Assembly (NCBI GenBank): GCA_018401235.1
Contig: JAGYLC010000004.1
Coordinates: forward strand, 1-58,292
Length of the DNA: 58,292 nt
Source: Kiritimatiellia bacterium
GTDB lineage: Bacteria > Verrucomicrobiota > Kiritimatiellia > SS1-B-03-39 > UBA6053
Direction: 5' to 3'
Shown: one piece after another, positions 7,031-15,304 of the stretch
How positions within the stretch are numbered: the stretch's first letter is position 1
How the letters are laid out: each line of letters opens with the position of its first letter
Program-made: the position numbers and the translations under genes
Notes under the pieces: model-generated
What the model saw: the letters and a program-made list of their open reading frames with translations, nothing else
The model's database searches: none
Told to the model about the DNA's origin: nothing

Positions 7031-9063
7031 TTTCCCCTTTTATACCCGACGAAGGAGGGGCTGACGAGGAGCAGCGCCCTTTCTATCCCGATTGCGCCGA
7101 ACAGGTCCGCTGGATGCTGGGAGCGGATGGGCGGATGGCTGAGGTGTTTGCGGAGGAGGGCAAGGGCTACGAGTCCCGTCCGCAACAGGTGGAAATGGCG
7201 GCGGCCATCGCGCAAAGTATTCATGAAGGCCATCATTTAGTGGCGGAAGCCGGAACCGGGGTGGGCAAATCCTTCGCCTATCTGGTTCCCTCCCTGTTGG
7301 CGGCGATCGCCAGCGGACAAAAGGTGGTTGTGAGCACTTACACCATCAGTCTGCAGGAGCAATTGATAAATCTCGATATGCCGCGGCTGTGCAAGGCGCT
7401 GGGGCGCGAGGTGCGGGCGGTGTTGGTGAAGGGGCGAAGCAACTACCTGTGTCTGCGACGATTGCAATTAGCCCGGCGCATGGGGGGCGATATGTTCCGT
7501 CCGGATCAACAGCAGTGGCTGGACCGTCTGACGGAGTGGTCCACCCAAACCGAGGACGGCTCCCTGCAGTCCCTGCCCGAAACCCCGCCGCCCGAGATCT
7601 GGTCGCAGGTCTGTGCAGAAGAGGGGACCTGCGTGTATCCGTCCCAGCGGGAACATCAGAACTGTTTTTTGACGAAGGCTCGGGCGCGAATGCAGGATGC
7701 GGATATTTTGATTGTGAATCACGCCCTGTTTTTCGCCGACCTGGCCATGCGGGGTCAGGGGGGCGGGGGAGGCTTGCTGCCTGAATTCGATGTGGCGATT
7801 CTGGACGAGGCCCACCAGATGGAAGAGGCTGCAGGCCAGGCTCTGGGCATTCGCTTGACGCCCTGGAGTTTTATTCGCTGGACCCGGAGTTTGTATCATG
7901 CGGATTCCAAAAAGGGCTTGTTAAGTGTGTTGAAGCAGGGGAATCTGGCGCATGAAGTCGGACAGGTCCAACGGCATGTGGACCGTCTGTTTGAGCAAAT
8001 GCAGGCCTGGGCGTTTCAGCGCGGGGACGGTAAAGGTTGCATCCGGGTGCGGGAGCCGCTGGATGTGCAAACCCCGCTGCCCCGCATGTTGCTGCAGTTC
8101 AGTCAGAAGTTGAAAGAAGTGGAATTGGAGGTCGAGAATTCGGAGCTGCGGGCGGAAGTGGCGCTGGCGAGGCGGCGGGCCGGCGAGTTGGCTACCAGTC
8201 TGACCAGTTTTCTGGAACAGCGCGATCCGGGCTACGTGTACTGGGTCGAAGAAGACAACCGGGGTGCCAACAGTCGGGTGGTGCTCTGCGGATCCCCCAT
8301 CAACGTGGGCGCGGTGCTGCGGGAATTACTGTTTGACCGGCTGCATTCCGTCATCATGACCAGCGCCACTCTGTCGGTAGGAGGGGGCATGGAGTATTTC
8401 CGCAAGCGGGTGGGTGCGACCATGGCGCATGAACTGCAGGTGGGCAGTCCCTTCGCGTACGCCCGGCAAATGCGGGTGTATCTTCCCTCCGGAGTCCCTG
8501 AACCCAATCAAGCCGGATTTCCCGACGCGTTGGCGGAGCAGATACTCATCCATGTTCGCCAGACCCGGGGCGGGACTTTTGTGCTGTTCACCTCTAATGC
8601 CATGCTCAAAGAAGTACTCAAGCGGGTGGAAAAAGATCTGCTGAACGAGGGCTATCCCCTGTGGGTGCAGGGGAGAGGCGAATCGCGACATCAGCTACTG
8701 ACCTCATTCAAGCGGGATGACCGCAGCGTGCTGTTCGGGCTCAACAGTTTTTGGACCGGGGTGGACGTGCCCGGGAACGCCTTGCGTTCGGTCATGATTA
8801 CCCGACTTCCCTTCGCGGTACCGGATCATCCTCTGGTGGAGGCGCGAATGGAGGAGGTCACCGCCAGCGGCGGAAACGCCTTCAAAGACTATTCGCTGCC
8901 GGAGGCTGTGTTACGCTTCAAGCAGGGAATCGGCCGCCTAATCCGAAGTCAGAACGATGAAGGCCGCATCGTCATCCTCGATCCCCGCATCAAAAGCAAG
9001 TGGTACGGACGCTGGTTCGTGAAAGCGGTCCCCGAGTGCCCCTGGATTACGGACGAGGATTAA
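7027..9063 (+). CDS. DinG/YoaA-type XPD-like ATP-dependent DNA helicase
   Basis: A 678-residue superfamily 2 helicase. Walker A is AEAGTGVGKSFAYLVPSL (about residues 72-89). Four cysteines between motifs I and II (near residues 141, 196, 201 and 213; CAEEGTC is the visible pair) should hold the XPD-type [4Fe-4S] cluster. Motif II is ILDEAHQ near residue 260 and motif VI is QGIGRLIRS near the C-terminus. Such helicases unwind forked DNA, R-loops and G4 structures 5' to 3'. There is no N-terminal exonuclease domain. Its ATGA overlap with ptsH places it in the lpt-hpr operon, although its role is unrelated. Confidence 0.9.
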   Translation: MISPFIPDEGGADEEQRPFYPDCAEQVRWMLGADGRMAEVFAEEGKGYESRPQQVEMAAAIAQSIHEGHHLVAEAGTGVGKSFAYLVPSLLAAIASGQKVVVSTYTISLQEQLINLDMPRLCKALGREVRAVLVKGRSNYLCLRRLQLARRMGGDMFRPDQQQWLDRLTEWSTQTEDGSLQSLPETPPPEIWSQVCAEEGTCVYPSQREHQNCFLTKARARMQDADILIVNHALFFADLAMRGQGGGGGLLPEFDVAILDEAHQMEEAAGQALGIRLTPWSFIRWTRSLYHADSKKGLLSVLKQGNLAHEVGQVQRHVDRLFEQMQAWAFQRGDGKGCIRVREPLDVQTPLPRMLLQFSQKLKEVELEVENSELRAEVALARRRAGELATSLTSFLEQRDPGYVYWVEEDNRGANSRVVLCGSPINVGAVLRELLFDRLHSVIMTSATLSVGGGMEYFRKRVGATMAHELQVGSPFAYARQMRVYLPSGVPEPNQAGFPDALAEQILIHVRQTRGGTFVLFTSNAMLKEVLKRVEKDLLNEGYPLWVQGRGESRHQLLTSFKRDDRSVLFGLNSFWTGVDVPGNALRSVMITRLPFAVPDHPLVEARMEEVTASGGNAFKDYSLPEAVLRFKQGIGRLIRSQNDEGRIVILDPRIKSKWYGRWFVKAVPECPWITDED

Positions 9064-9068
9064 ATCGG

Positions 9069-9850
9069 TTACCTGACCTCTAAATCAACGCTTTCGGAAT
9101 GGCTGTTGAATTCGGGGGCGTACATGCATTGCACCTGCGCAATGCCGGTCTGATACGCGCCGGGATGCTGAACGCGGACCGAATATTCGAAGACATAGGT
9201 GCCCTTCGGCAAGTAGTCGATGAAGAAGTGGCTGGCGGTGTCGCGGGTTGACTCGTAGTAGCGGAGGCCGTCCACCTTTTCGAGCATCGGCCCCCGCGCG
9301 GTATTCCGCTTGATATAGAGTGCTTTTTCGAGGGTCAGCGGGGTTCCTTCGTGCGGCGTGATTTTGTCGATATCTTCCAAGTATTGCCAATGCAGACTAC
9401 CCCAGGCCACGCCTTCATCCCTTTTGGTGACGGTCACTTCGCCCATTTCCGGCTTGATATCGGGGCCGACGAAACGCTTTTCGTAGTACCCGGTCCCGGC
9501 CTCCACATCCTCCGCTTCGATTTTCAATCTGGCCAGGGAGACCTCAACCACTTCGTCGGAGGCCAGGATGTCGACTCCGCGCAGTAGAAGCGCGTAGACC
9601 GCGTAGACCGCGTCGGCCGTGGCTTTGGTGGTTTTCCAGTCCTGCGTCTGCTTCTGCTTCAACAGCCAAACCCGGCATTCTTCGACGGCTTCCGTATCGT
9701 TCATCACTTCATCGAAGGCTTCGATCATCAGTGCCTGGGTTTCGATGGGTGCTCGGAACCACCACCAGGACAGCTCAAGCTCGCGCCAGAACATGCCGAG
9801 TTCCTCGTCGGTCACCGAACGTTCTTTGATCGAGTGCATATAATCGGGCG
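9069..9850 (-). pseudogene. C-terminal remnant of an alpha-2-macroglobulin family gene
   Basis: The 364-codon ORF resembles the last part of bacterial alpha-2-macroglobulins only from about residue 112 onward: PIETQALMIEAFDEV, WLLKQKQTQDWKTTKATADA, EAGTGYYEKR, RGPMLEKV, YYESTRDTASHFFIDYLPKG and the terminal VQCMYAPEFNSHSE. Full proteins are usually 1,500-2,000 residues and secreted or lipid-anchored; the bait, thioester and macroglobulin domains are missing. Two further lesions are visible: a 9-bp duplication (GCGTAGACC at 9592 and 9601) giving AVYAVY, and an apparent in-frame loss of about 50 residues between RGPMLEKV and DGLRYYE near 9275. The N-terminal 110 codons of the ORF run through unrelated debris and a repeat. 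Pseudogene status is inferred from these features. Confidence 0.75.
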
Positions 9851-9899
9851 GGCCTTGAATATGCTCAAGAGTTAGATCAGGTCGCAAGGCAAAGCTTTT

Positions 9900-10085
9900 G
9901 AGGAGACGGGCGGTTTCAGCGAGCGGCTCATGACCAAATGCATTAAGGCGAGGGAGGAGTCGCGCGATGCGGAAGCTCCCGCTTGCCCCGCCTGTGAAAA
10001 CTCCATGCGAAAGCGGCGCTTCGCGAAAGGGGAATTTTGGGGGTGCTCCCGCTTTCCCGACTGCAAGGGGACCCGGCCGATCTGA
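9900..10085 (+). pseudogene. C-terminal fragment with topoisomerase-type C4 zinc ribbon (four-helix-bundle suffix protein)
   Basis: Reading + from 9900 gives EETGGFSERL and then, after a linker, CPACENSMRKRR and FWGCSRFPDCKGTRPI followed by TGA. This C-x2-C...C-x4-C pattern with FWGCSxFPDCKG is the topoisomerase I-type zinc ribbon, and the preceding GGFSERL resembles the end of four-helix-bundle 'suffix domain' proteins of PVC and Bacteroidota genomes. The frame upstream is broken at the run of T before 9900. The longest ATG ORF is only 51 codons, so it is missing from the track. It lies antisense to the junk N-terminus of the macroglobulin ORF. Confidence 0.6.
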
Positions 10086-10101
10086 GCGCAATCTGAAGAG
10101 T

Positions 10102-10182
10102 GGGGACCTGATTGACATCATTGACTTTATTGACGGTGTGGTCAATGAAGTCAGTAAGGTCAATTAGGTCAATTAGGTCCCC
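10102..10182. repeat. Long imperfect inverted repeat built of ATTGAC units
   Basis: The left arm 10102-10134 (GGGGACCTGATTGACATC...) pairs with the right arm 10150-10182 (...TCAATTAGGTCCCC), 28 of 33 positions matching, around a 15-base loop. Each arm contains three near-copies of (A/C)TTGAC. Transcribed, it would form a long hairpin. It has the look of a dispersed intergenic repeat rather than a terminator, since no U tract follows. Confidence 0.75.
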
Positions 10183-10229
10183 CCAAACGCTTTAACAGAA
10201 ATATTTTTCTTAAACTGGCATCCCGACGC

Positions 10230-10257
10230 TTGACCTGAGACCTTAAAAAGGTATATC
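10230..10257 (+). promoter_or_regulatory. Candidate sigma-70-type promoter for the cco cluster
   Basis: TTGACC (10230-10235), a 16-base spacer and TATATC (10252-10257) form a plausible -35/-10 pair upstream of ccoI. The -10 lies inside the nested inverted repeat at 10246-10287, so a protein bound there could block or control this promoter. Prediction by eye. Confidence 0.4.
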
Positions 10258-10287
10258 GGATATCTTATATCCTGTTAAATACCTTTT
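10246..10287. promoter_or_regulatory. Nested inverted repeat, candidate operator upstream of ccoI
   Basis: Outer arms AAAAGGTAT (10246-10254) and ATACCTTTT (10279-10287) enclose inner arms GGATAT (10258-10263) and ATATCC (10267-10272). The dyad overlaps the predicted -10 and ends just before the ATG of ccoI at 10298. The Rrf2-type regulator at the end of the same cluster is the obvious candidate to bind it. The dyad is a direct observation; the regulator pairing is inference. Confidence 0.5.
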
Positions 10288-10297
10288 GTCCTTCACT

Positions 10298-12757
10298 ATG
10301 TCAACCTCGATCCAGGAAGCCGCGCCAGCGGCGGATGTGCCTTGTGTGCACTGTCAGACCCTTTGCGGTCACAGTGGCGTCACGGAACACGGCAAGCCGT
10401 TTTGCTGCCGCGGCTGTGCCATGGTGTATTCGATCCTGAAGGGGAGTGGTCTGGATGATTTTTATACCCTGGACAAGCAGGCGGGGACCCGGGCCGATCA
10501 CGAGGCGGAGGCGGGGATGTACGACTTTCTCGCGGACCCGGAGGTGAAACGCAAAATCATCGACTTTACGGATGGCCGCAATACCCGGGTGACCTTTCAT
10601 CTGCCTCAAATCCATTGCGTGGCCTGTGTTTGGTTGCTGGAACGGCTCTACAAGCTCAACGACGGCATTGGCCAGCCGGTGGTGAACTTTACCCGCAAAA
10701 CCCTGACGGTTCCGTTTGTGGAGGAGAAGGTGACTCTGGTGGAAATCGCGGGTCTGCTTTCGCGTCTGGGCTATCCGCCCGAATTCCATTTGCAGAATCT
10801 TCAGCATACCTCCGGCGATCAGGCCCGCCGTCGCGCCTGGATGCAACTGGGAGTGGCCGGATTCGCGTTTGGCAACATCATGCTGCTGTCCTTTCCCAAC
10901 TACCTGGGACTGCACATGGCGGAAACGCCCTGGATTCACGCGATGTTCGCCGGGATTTGCTGGGTGTTGTCGCTGCCGGTGCTGCTGTTCAGCGCCCGCG
11001 ATTATTTTCGCTCGGCCTGGTTGGGGCTTCGCCACCGCGAATTGAGTATAGACGTGCCCATCGCGGTGGGCATTTCGGCCCTGTTTATTCAAAGCACCCT
11101 GGATATTTTGCTGGGATGGGGGGACGGATACCTGGATTCCATGGCCGGACTGGTGTTCTTTCTGTTGATCGGAAAAGCCTTTCAACGGCGAACCTTCGAC
11201 GCCCTCTCTTTTGACCGGGACTACACCAGCTATTTTCCTCTGGCCGCTCTGCGGGTGAACCCCGACGGCAGTCGCCACACCACTTCCCTGGCGCGAATCG
11301 TGCCCGGTGACCGCATTTGTATCCGTAACGGCGAACTGATCCCGGCGGATTCGATTCTGATTAATGGGCCCGCGTTGATCGACTACAGCTTTGTCACCGG
11401 AGAGTCCCGTCCCGAGGAACGTCTCAACGGGGAAACCCTTTATGCCGGCGGACGTCATCACGGGGCCCCCATCGAGGTGGACGTGATCAAAGAGGTGAGT
11501 CAGAGTTATTTGACTTCGCTGTGGAATCATAAGAGTTTCCGCAAAGAAAACGAACGCAGCTTCGACCGCATGACCCGGGAAATCAGCCGGGTGTTTGTCT
11601 GGACGGTGCTGGCTATCGCGCTGGTTACTTTGGTCGCCTGGCTGTTCATTGATCCCTCGCACGCGATGCGGGTGGTGTCCGCGGTGCTGATCGTGGCCTG
11701 TCCCTGTGCGTTGGCTCTCTCAGCTCCTTTTGCTTTCGGCACCGCACTGCGCATTGTGCGACCTTACGGCCTGTATCTCAAAAACGGCTTTGTGGTGGAA
11801 GGCATGGCCCGGGTCCGCCATTTGGCCTTCGATAAAACCGGAACCCTCACTAAAGGCGGCCTGGGAACGGTGCGCTGGGTGGGCAAGGCACTGGACCACG
11901 ATCTTGAATCCTCCATTCGCGGACTCGCCGCCGCTTCCACTCATCCTCTGAGTCGGGCGATCGCGGACCATCTCCATGCGGACACGTTGAAACCGGAGAG
12001 CATGAAAGAGCTTCCGGGGAAGGGAATTGAAGGCTGGCTGCGGGGGCGTCACGTCCGCCTCGGCTCCGCCGAGTGGATGCGCGAAGCAGGTTTGACCCTT
12101 CCCGAATCCAAGGATGCCGATTATGTGCAAAGTTGGTTGGCTGTCGACAAAGAGGTGCGGGGCGGATTCGCCTTTGAGGACGCGCCGCGGGAGGGAATGA
12201 CCGCTTCCATGCCCTCGCTGAGTCGCCGCTACGATGTCAGCGTGCTCACCGGAGACCGGGCGGAGGGACTGGCGCATCTGCGGGAATGGTTCCCCGGCTG
12301 CCGCGACGCACGTTCGGATTTGTCGCCCTCCGATAAGCTCGAGGCCATCGATATTCTCCGCCGGGACGGACGCGGAGTGATGATGCTCGGCGATGGACTC
12401 AACGACGCCGGCGCGCTGCGGCACAGCGATGTCGGAATCGCGGTCACCGAGAATATTCATTCCTTCAGCCCCGCCTGCGATGCCATTCTCGAAGCCCACC
12501 GCCTCCCGCACCTTCCAAGCTTTTTACGGTTTTCCCGTTTCACCACCTATGTGGTGATGGTGTGCTTCGGGGTGTCGCTGCTCTACAACGTGATCGGCAT
12601 CTCGGTGGCGGCGAGCGGACATCTGTCCCCGCTGTTCGCGGCGGTGCTGATGCCGCTGAGTTCGGTCAGCGTGCTGCTGATCAGCGTGATCGGAACCCGC
12701 ATTGCGGCCGGAGTGGCCGGGCTCTCCTCCCGGCATTTAACGGAGGGGTCCGGATGA
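10298..12757 (+). CDS. ccoI: cbb3 oxidase copper-loading P1B ATPase CcoI/FixI
   Basis: An 819-residue heavy-metal P-type ATPase. The N-terminus has a Cys-rich metal-binding region (CVHCQTLCGHSG, CCRGCAMVYSIL) followed by an HMA-like motif IHCVACVW near residue 105. Transmembrane helices flank VACPCALALSAPF (CPC near residue 467), the phosphorylation site FDKTGTLTKG (near residue 510) and the hinge MLGDGLNDAGAL. CcoI moves copper across the inner membrane for assembly of the CuB site of cbb3 oxidase. The track starts at a TTG (10286), but that lies inside the inverted repeat; the ATG at 10298 is preferred. Here it precedes the structural genes instead of following ccoGH as in classic clusters. 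It overlaps ccoS by 4 bases. Confidence 0.93.
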   Translation: MSTSIQEAAPAADVPCVHCQTLCGHSGVTEHGKPFCCRGCAMVYSILKGSGLDDFYTLDKQAGTRADHEAEAGMYDFLADPEVKRKIIDFTDGRNTRVTFHLPQIHCVACVWLLERLYKLNDGIGQPVVNFTRKTLTVPFVEEKVTLVEIAGLLSRLGYPPEFHLQNLQHTSGDQARRRAWMQLGVAGFAFGNIMLLSFPNYLGLHMAETPWIHAMFAGICWVLSLPVLLFSARDYFRSAWLGLRHRELSIDVPIAVGISALFIQSTLDILLGWGDGYLDSMAGLVFFLLIGKAFQRRTFDALSFDRDYTSYFPLAALRVNPDGSRHTTSLARIVPGDRICIRNGELIPADSILINGPALIDYSFVTGESRPEERLNGETLYAGGRHHGAPIEVDVIKEVSQSYLTSLWNHKSFRKENERSFDRMTREISRVFVWTVLAIALVTLVAWLFIDPSHAMRVVSAVLIVACPCALALSAPFAFGTALRIVRPYGLYLKNGFVVEGMARVRHLAFDKTGTLTKGGLGTVRWVGKALDHDLESSIRGLAAASTHPLSRAIADHLHADTLKPESMKELPGKGIEGWLRGRHVRLGSAEWMREAGLTLPESKDADYVQSWLAVDKEVRGGFAFEDAPREGMTASMPSLSRRYDVSVLTGDRAEGLAHLREWFPGCRDARSDLSPSDKLEAIDILRRDGRGVMMLGDGLNDAGALRHSDVGIAVTENIHSFSPACDAILEAHRLPHLPSFLRFSRFTTYVVMVCFGVSLLYNVIGISVAASGHLSPLFAAVLMPLSSVSVLLISVIGTRIAAGVAGLSSRHLTEGSG

Positions 12758-12948
12758 ACGTGATTGTGATTTTGTTGGGCGCCAGCCTCACCCTCGCCCT
12801 CAGTTTTTTAGCCGCATTTCTGTGGTCGGTCCATCGTGGTCAATTCGATGACACGGTGACGCCGGCCCTCCGTATGTTACACGACGACGATGTCGGTGCC
12901 CCAAAGCCCGACCCGTCCGAACCCAATGAAAAGGAACCCGACCTATGA
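12754..12948 (+). CDS. ccoS: cbb3 oxidase maturation protein CcoS
   Basis: A 64-residue single-span membrane protein: MNVIVILLGASLTLALSFL, then AFLWSVHRGQFDDTVTPALRML and an acidic, proline-rich tail. WSVxxGQFDD is the typical CcoS signature. CcoS is needed for cofactor insertion into the cbb3 catalytic subunit. The track shows only a longer ORF from 12562; the ATG at 12754, overlapping the ccoI stop and preceded by GGAGGGG, is the true start. It overlaps ccoNO by 4 bases. Confidence 0.92.
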   Translation: MNVIVILLGASLTLALSFLAAFLWSVHRGQFDDTVTPALRMLHDDDVGAPKPDPSEPNEKEPDL

Positions 12949-15104
12949 GCCAAGTGGAAACCTTCCGATACGATAACCGCATTGTACGCGACTTTGCCTT
13001 CGCCACCGTGATCTGGGGCGTGGTGGGCATGACCGTCGGGGTGCTGATCGCCTTGCAACTGGTGATGCCCGCCCTGAACATGGGCGCGCCGCTCACCTTC
13101 GGCCGCCTGCGTCCGTTGCACACCAACGCGGTGATTTTCGCCTTTGTGGGCAACGCGATTTTCATGGGAGTCTACCACTCCACCCAGCGGCTCTGCAAAG
13201 CGCGCATGTTTAACGACCTGCTCAGTCGGGTTCATTTCTGGGGCTGGCAACTGATTATTGTTCTGGCCGCGCTTTCGCTGCCGGCGGGGAAGACCAGCAG
13301 CAAGGAATACGCGGAACTCGAATGGCCGATCGACATTCTGATCACCCTGATATGGGTGGTATTCGCGGTGAACTTTTTCGGAACCCTGTGGCGTCGACGT
13401 GAGCGGCACATGTATGTGGCCCTGTGGTTTTATATCGCCACCATCGTCACGGTGGCGGTGTTGCACATTTTCAATTCCCTGGCCGCGCCGGTGGAATTGA
13501 TGAAAAGCTACTCCGTGTACGCCGGGGTGCAGGACGCGCTGGTGCAGTGGTGGTACGGGCACAACGCGGTGGCTTTCTTCCTCACCACGCCCTTTTTGGG
13601 CTTGATGTATTATTATCTGCCCAAGGCCGCGAACCGCCCGATTTTCAGCTACCGCCTGTCGATCATTCACTTCTGGGCGCTGATTTTCATCTACATTTGG
13701 GCCGGTCCGCATCACCTGCTCTTCACGTCCCTGCCGGATTGGGCGCAAAGTCTGGGCATGGTGTTCTCGATTATGCTGATCGCCCCCAGTTGGGGGGGGA
13801 TGCTCAACGGTCTGCTGACCCTGCGCGGGGCCTGGGACAAAGTGCGGGAGGAGCCCGTGCTCAAATTCCTGGTGGTGGGCATTACCGCCTACGGCATGGC
13901 CACCCTTGAAGGTCCGATGCTCTCGATCAAATCCGTGAACGCGCTCTCGCACTATACCGACTGGACTATTGCCCACGTTCACACCGGGGCCCTGGGCTGG
14001 AACGGGTTTATGACCTTCGGGATTCTGTACTGGCTGGTGCCGGTGCTCTACCGCACGGAAATCTACAACAAGAAATGGGCGAATATGCATTTCTGGATCG
14101 GCCTTTCCGGTATCCTGGTTTATGTGGTGCCGCTCTACTGGGCCGGGGTCACCCAGAGTCTGATGTGGAAGCAGTTCACCGACGAGGGTGTGCTCGCCTA
14201 TCCGAACTTCCTGGACACGGTCACCAAACTGATTCCCTTTTACGCCATGCGGGCCATTGGCGGCATGTTGTATCTGGGCGGAACCATCCTCATGGCGGTG
14301 AATCTGTGGAAGACCCTGAAGCAGGGAAGTTTCGAAGCGGAAACCGAGGCTTCCGCTCCCGCCCTGCGGGATCAGCCCATGCCCAGCAAAGAGGACGAGG
14401 CGCATGCCTATCGCCACCGGGCCCTGGAGCGGCTGCCCCTGCTGTTCACGGTGCTCAGCACAGTGGCCATTCTGATTGGCGGTCTGGTCGAGTTGGTGCC
14501 GTTGTACCTGATCAAATCCAACGTGCCCACCCTCAGCTCGGTGACGCCCTACAGTCCGCTGGAATTGGAGGGACGCGACATCTACATCCGCGAAGGCTGC
14601 GTGCAGTGTCACTCGCAAATGATTCGGCCCTTCCGCTCCGAAACCGCCCGCTACGGAGACTACAGCAAGGCCGGGGAGTTCGTGTTTGACCATCCCTTCC
14701 TTTGGGGCTCCAAGCGGACCGGACCCGACCTGGCCCGCGAGGGGGCGAACGGACGCAATCATGCCTGGCATTACCTGCACATGGAACGTCCGAAATCCAC
14801 TTCGCCCGGTTCGATCATGCCCGCCTATCCCTGGCTGCATCGGAATGAGCTGAAAACCAAATCCACCGCCAAAAAAATATCGGTGATGCGTAAACTCGGG
14901 GTGTCGTATCCAATGTATTTCGAAGACATCGCTGTTGATCGTCTTGAGCAACAGGCGGAGGAGATCGCGGCGAAATTGCGCGAGCAATTGCCTGACCGGG
15001 CGGATGACATTGAAGCCGACCGTGAAATCATCGCCTTGATTGCCTACCTGCAGCGTTTGGGAACAGACGCGTTGCGGGAAGTTCCCTACGAGGAGGAACT
15101 CTAA
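12945..15104 (+). CDS. ccoNO: Fused cbb3 cytochrome c oxidase subunits I and II (CcoNO)
   Basis: A 719-residue fusion. Residues about 1-470 are the heme-copper catalytic subunit CcoN, with about 12 helices and conserved histidines in LHTNAVIFAF, QWWYGHNAVAFF, WAGPHHLLF and DWTIAHVHTGALGWNG. A linker of about 40 residues leads to CcoO (about 490-719): one membrane anchor, then the heme c motif CVQCHSQMIRPFRSE and the axial-Met region near HMERPKSTSPGSIMPAYPW. The enzyme is the high-affinity, proton-pumping terminal oxidase used at low oxygen. Separate ccoN and ccoO genes are the norm in proteobacteria; the fusion is known in Bacteroidota and relatives. Its stop shares one base with the ccoQ start. 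Confidence 0.95.
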   Translation: MSQVETFRYDNRIVRDFAFATVIWGVVGMTVGVLIALQLVMPALNMGAPLTFGRLRPLHTNAVIFAFVGNAIFMGVYHSTQRLCKARMFNDLLSRVHFWGWQLIIVLAALSLPAGKTSSKEYAELEWPIDILITLIWVVFAVNFFGTLWRRRERHMYVALWFYIATIVTVAVLHIFNSLAAPVELMKSYSVYAGVQDALVQWWYGHNAVAFFLTTPFLGLMYYYLPKAANRPIFSYRLSIIHFWALIFIYIWAGPHHLLFTSLPDWAQSLGMVFSIMLIAPSWGGMLNGLLTLRGAWDKVREEPVLKFLVVGITAYGMATLEGPMLSIKSVNALSHYTDWTIAHVHTGALGWNGFMTFGILYWLVPVLYRTEIYNKKWANMHFWIGLSGILVYVVPLYWAGVTQSLMWKQFTDEGVLAYPNFLDTVTKLIPFYAMRAIGGMLYLGGTILMAVNLWKTLKQGSFEAETEASAPALRDQPMPSKEDEAHAYRHRALERLPLLFTVLSTVAILIGGLVELVPLYLIKSNVPTLSSVTPYSPLELEGRDIYIREGCVQCHSQMIRPFRSETARYGDYSKAGEFVFDHPFLWGSKRTGPDLAREGANGRNHAWHYLHMERPKSTSPGSIMPAYPWLHRNELKTKSTAKKISVMRKLGVSYPMYFEDIAVDRLEQQAEEIAAKLREQLPDRADDIEADREIIALIAYLQRLGTDALREVPYEEEL

Positions 15105-15304
15105 TGTATAAGGATGTGTTGCAATCGATCGAGGGTATCGGCCTCTATGGGGTGATTTCCTTGGTTATTTTTGTGCTGTTTTTCACCACCGTGTTCCTGT
15201 GGGTCTTCCGCATTCGCAAGCCCCATGCCGAGCACATGGGCTCCATGCCGCTTCACGATGGAACCGAACCTCACACTCATGCAGGAGATTCCCGCCATGG
15301 CTGA
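15104..15304 (+). CDS. ccoQ: CcoQ-like small cbb3 oxidase subunit
   Basis: A 66-residue single-span protein with hydrophobic segment GVISLVIFVLFFTTVFLWVF followed by RIRKPHAEHMGSMPL and a His-rich tail. Size, topology and position between ccoNO and ccoP identify it as CcoQ, which stabilises the core complex. The stop TAA of ccoNO and the ATG share a base (TAATG), and the 3' end overlaps ccoP by 8 bases. Confidence 0.85.
   Translation: MYKDVLQSIEGIGLYGVISLVIFVLFFTTVFLWVFRIRKPHAEHMGSMPLHDGTEPHTHAGDSRHG

Noticed and set aside
10301-11662. 453-codon minus-strand ORF opposite ccoI
   Set aside because: Antisense shadow of ccoI with low-complexity composition.
12840-14987. 715-codon minus-strand ORF opposite ccoNO
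   Set aside because: It lies wholly antisense to a certain ccoNO gene; the translation is His/Gln/Gly-rich with no domain, as expected from the mirror of a high-GC coding frame.
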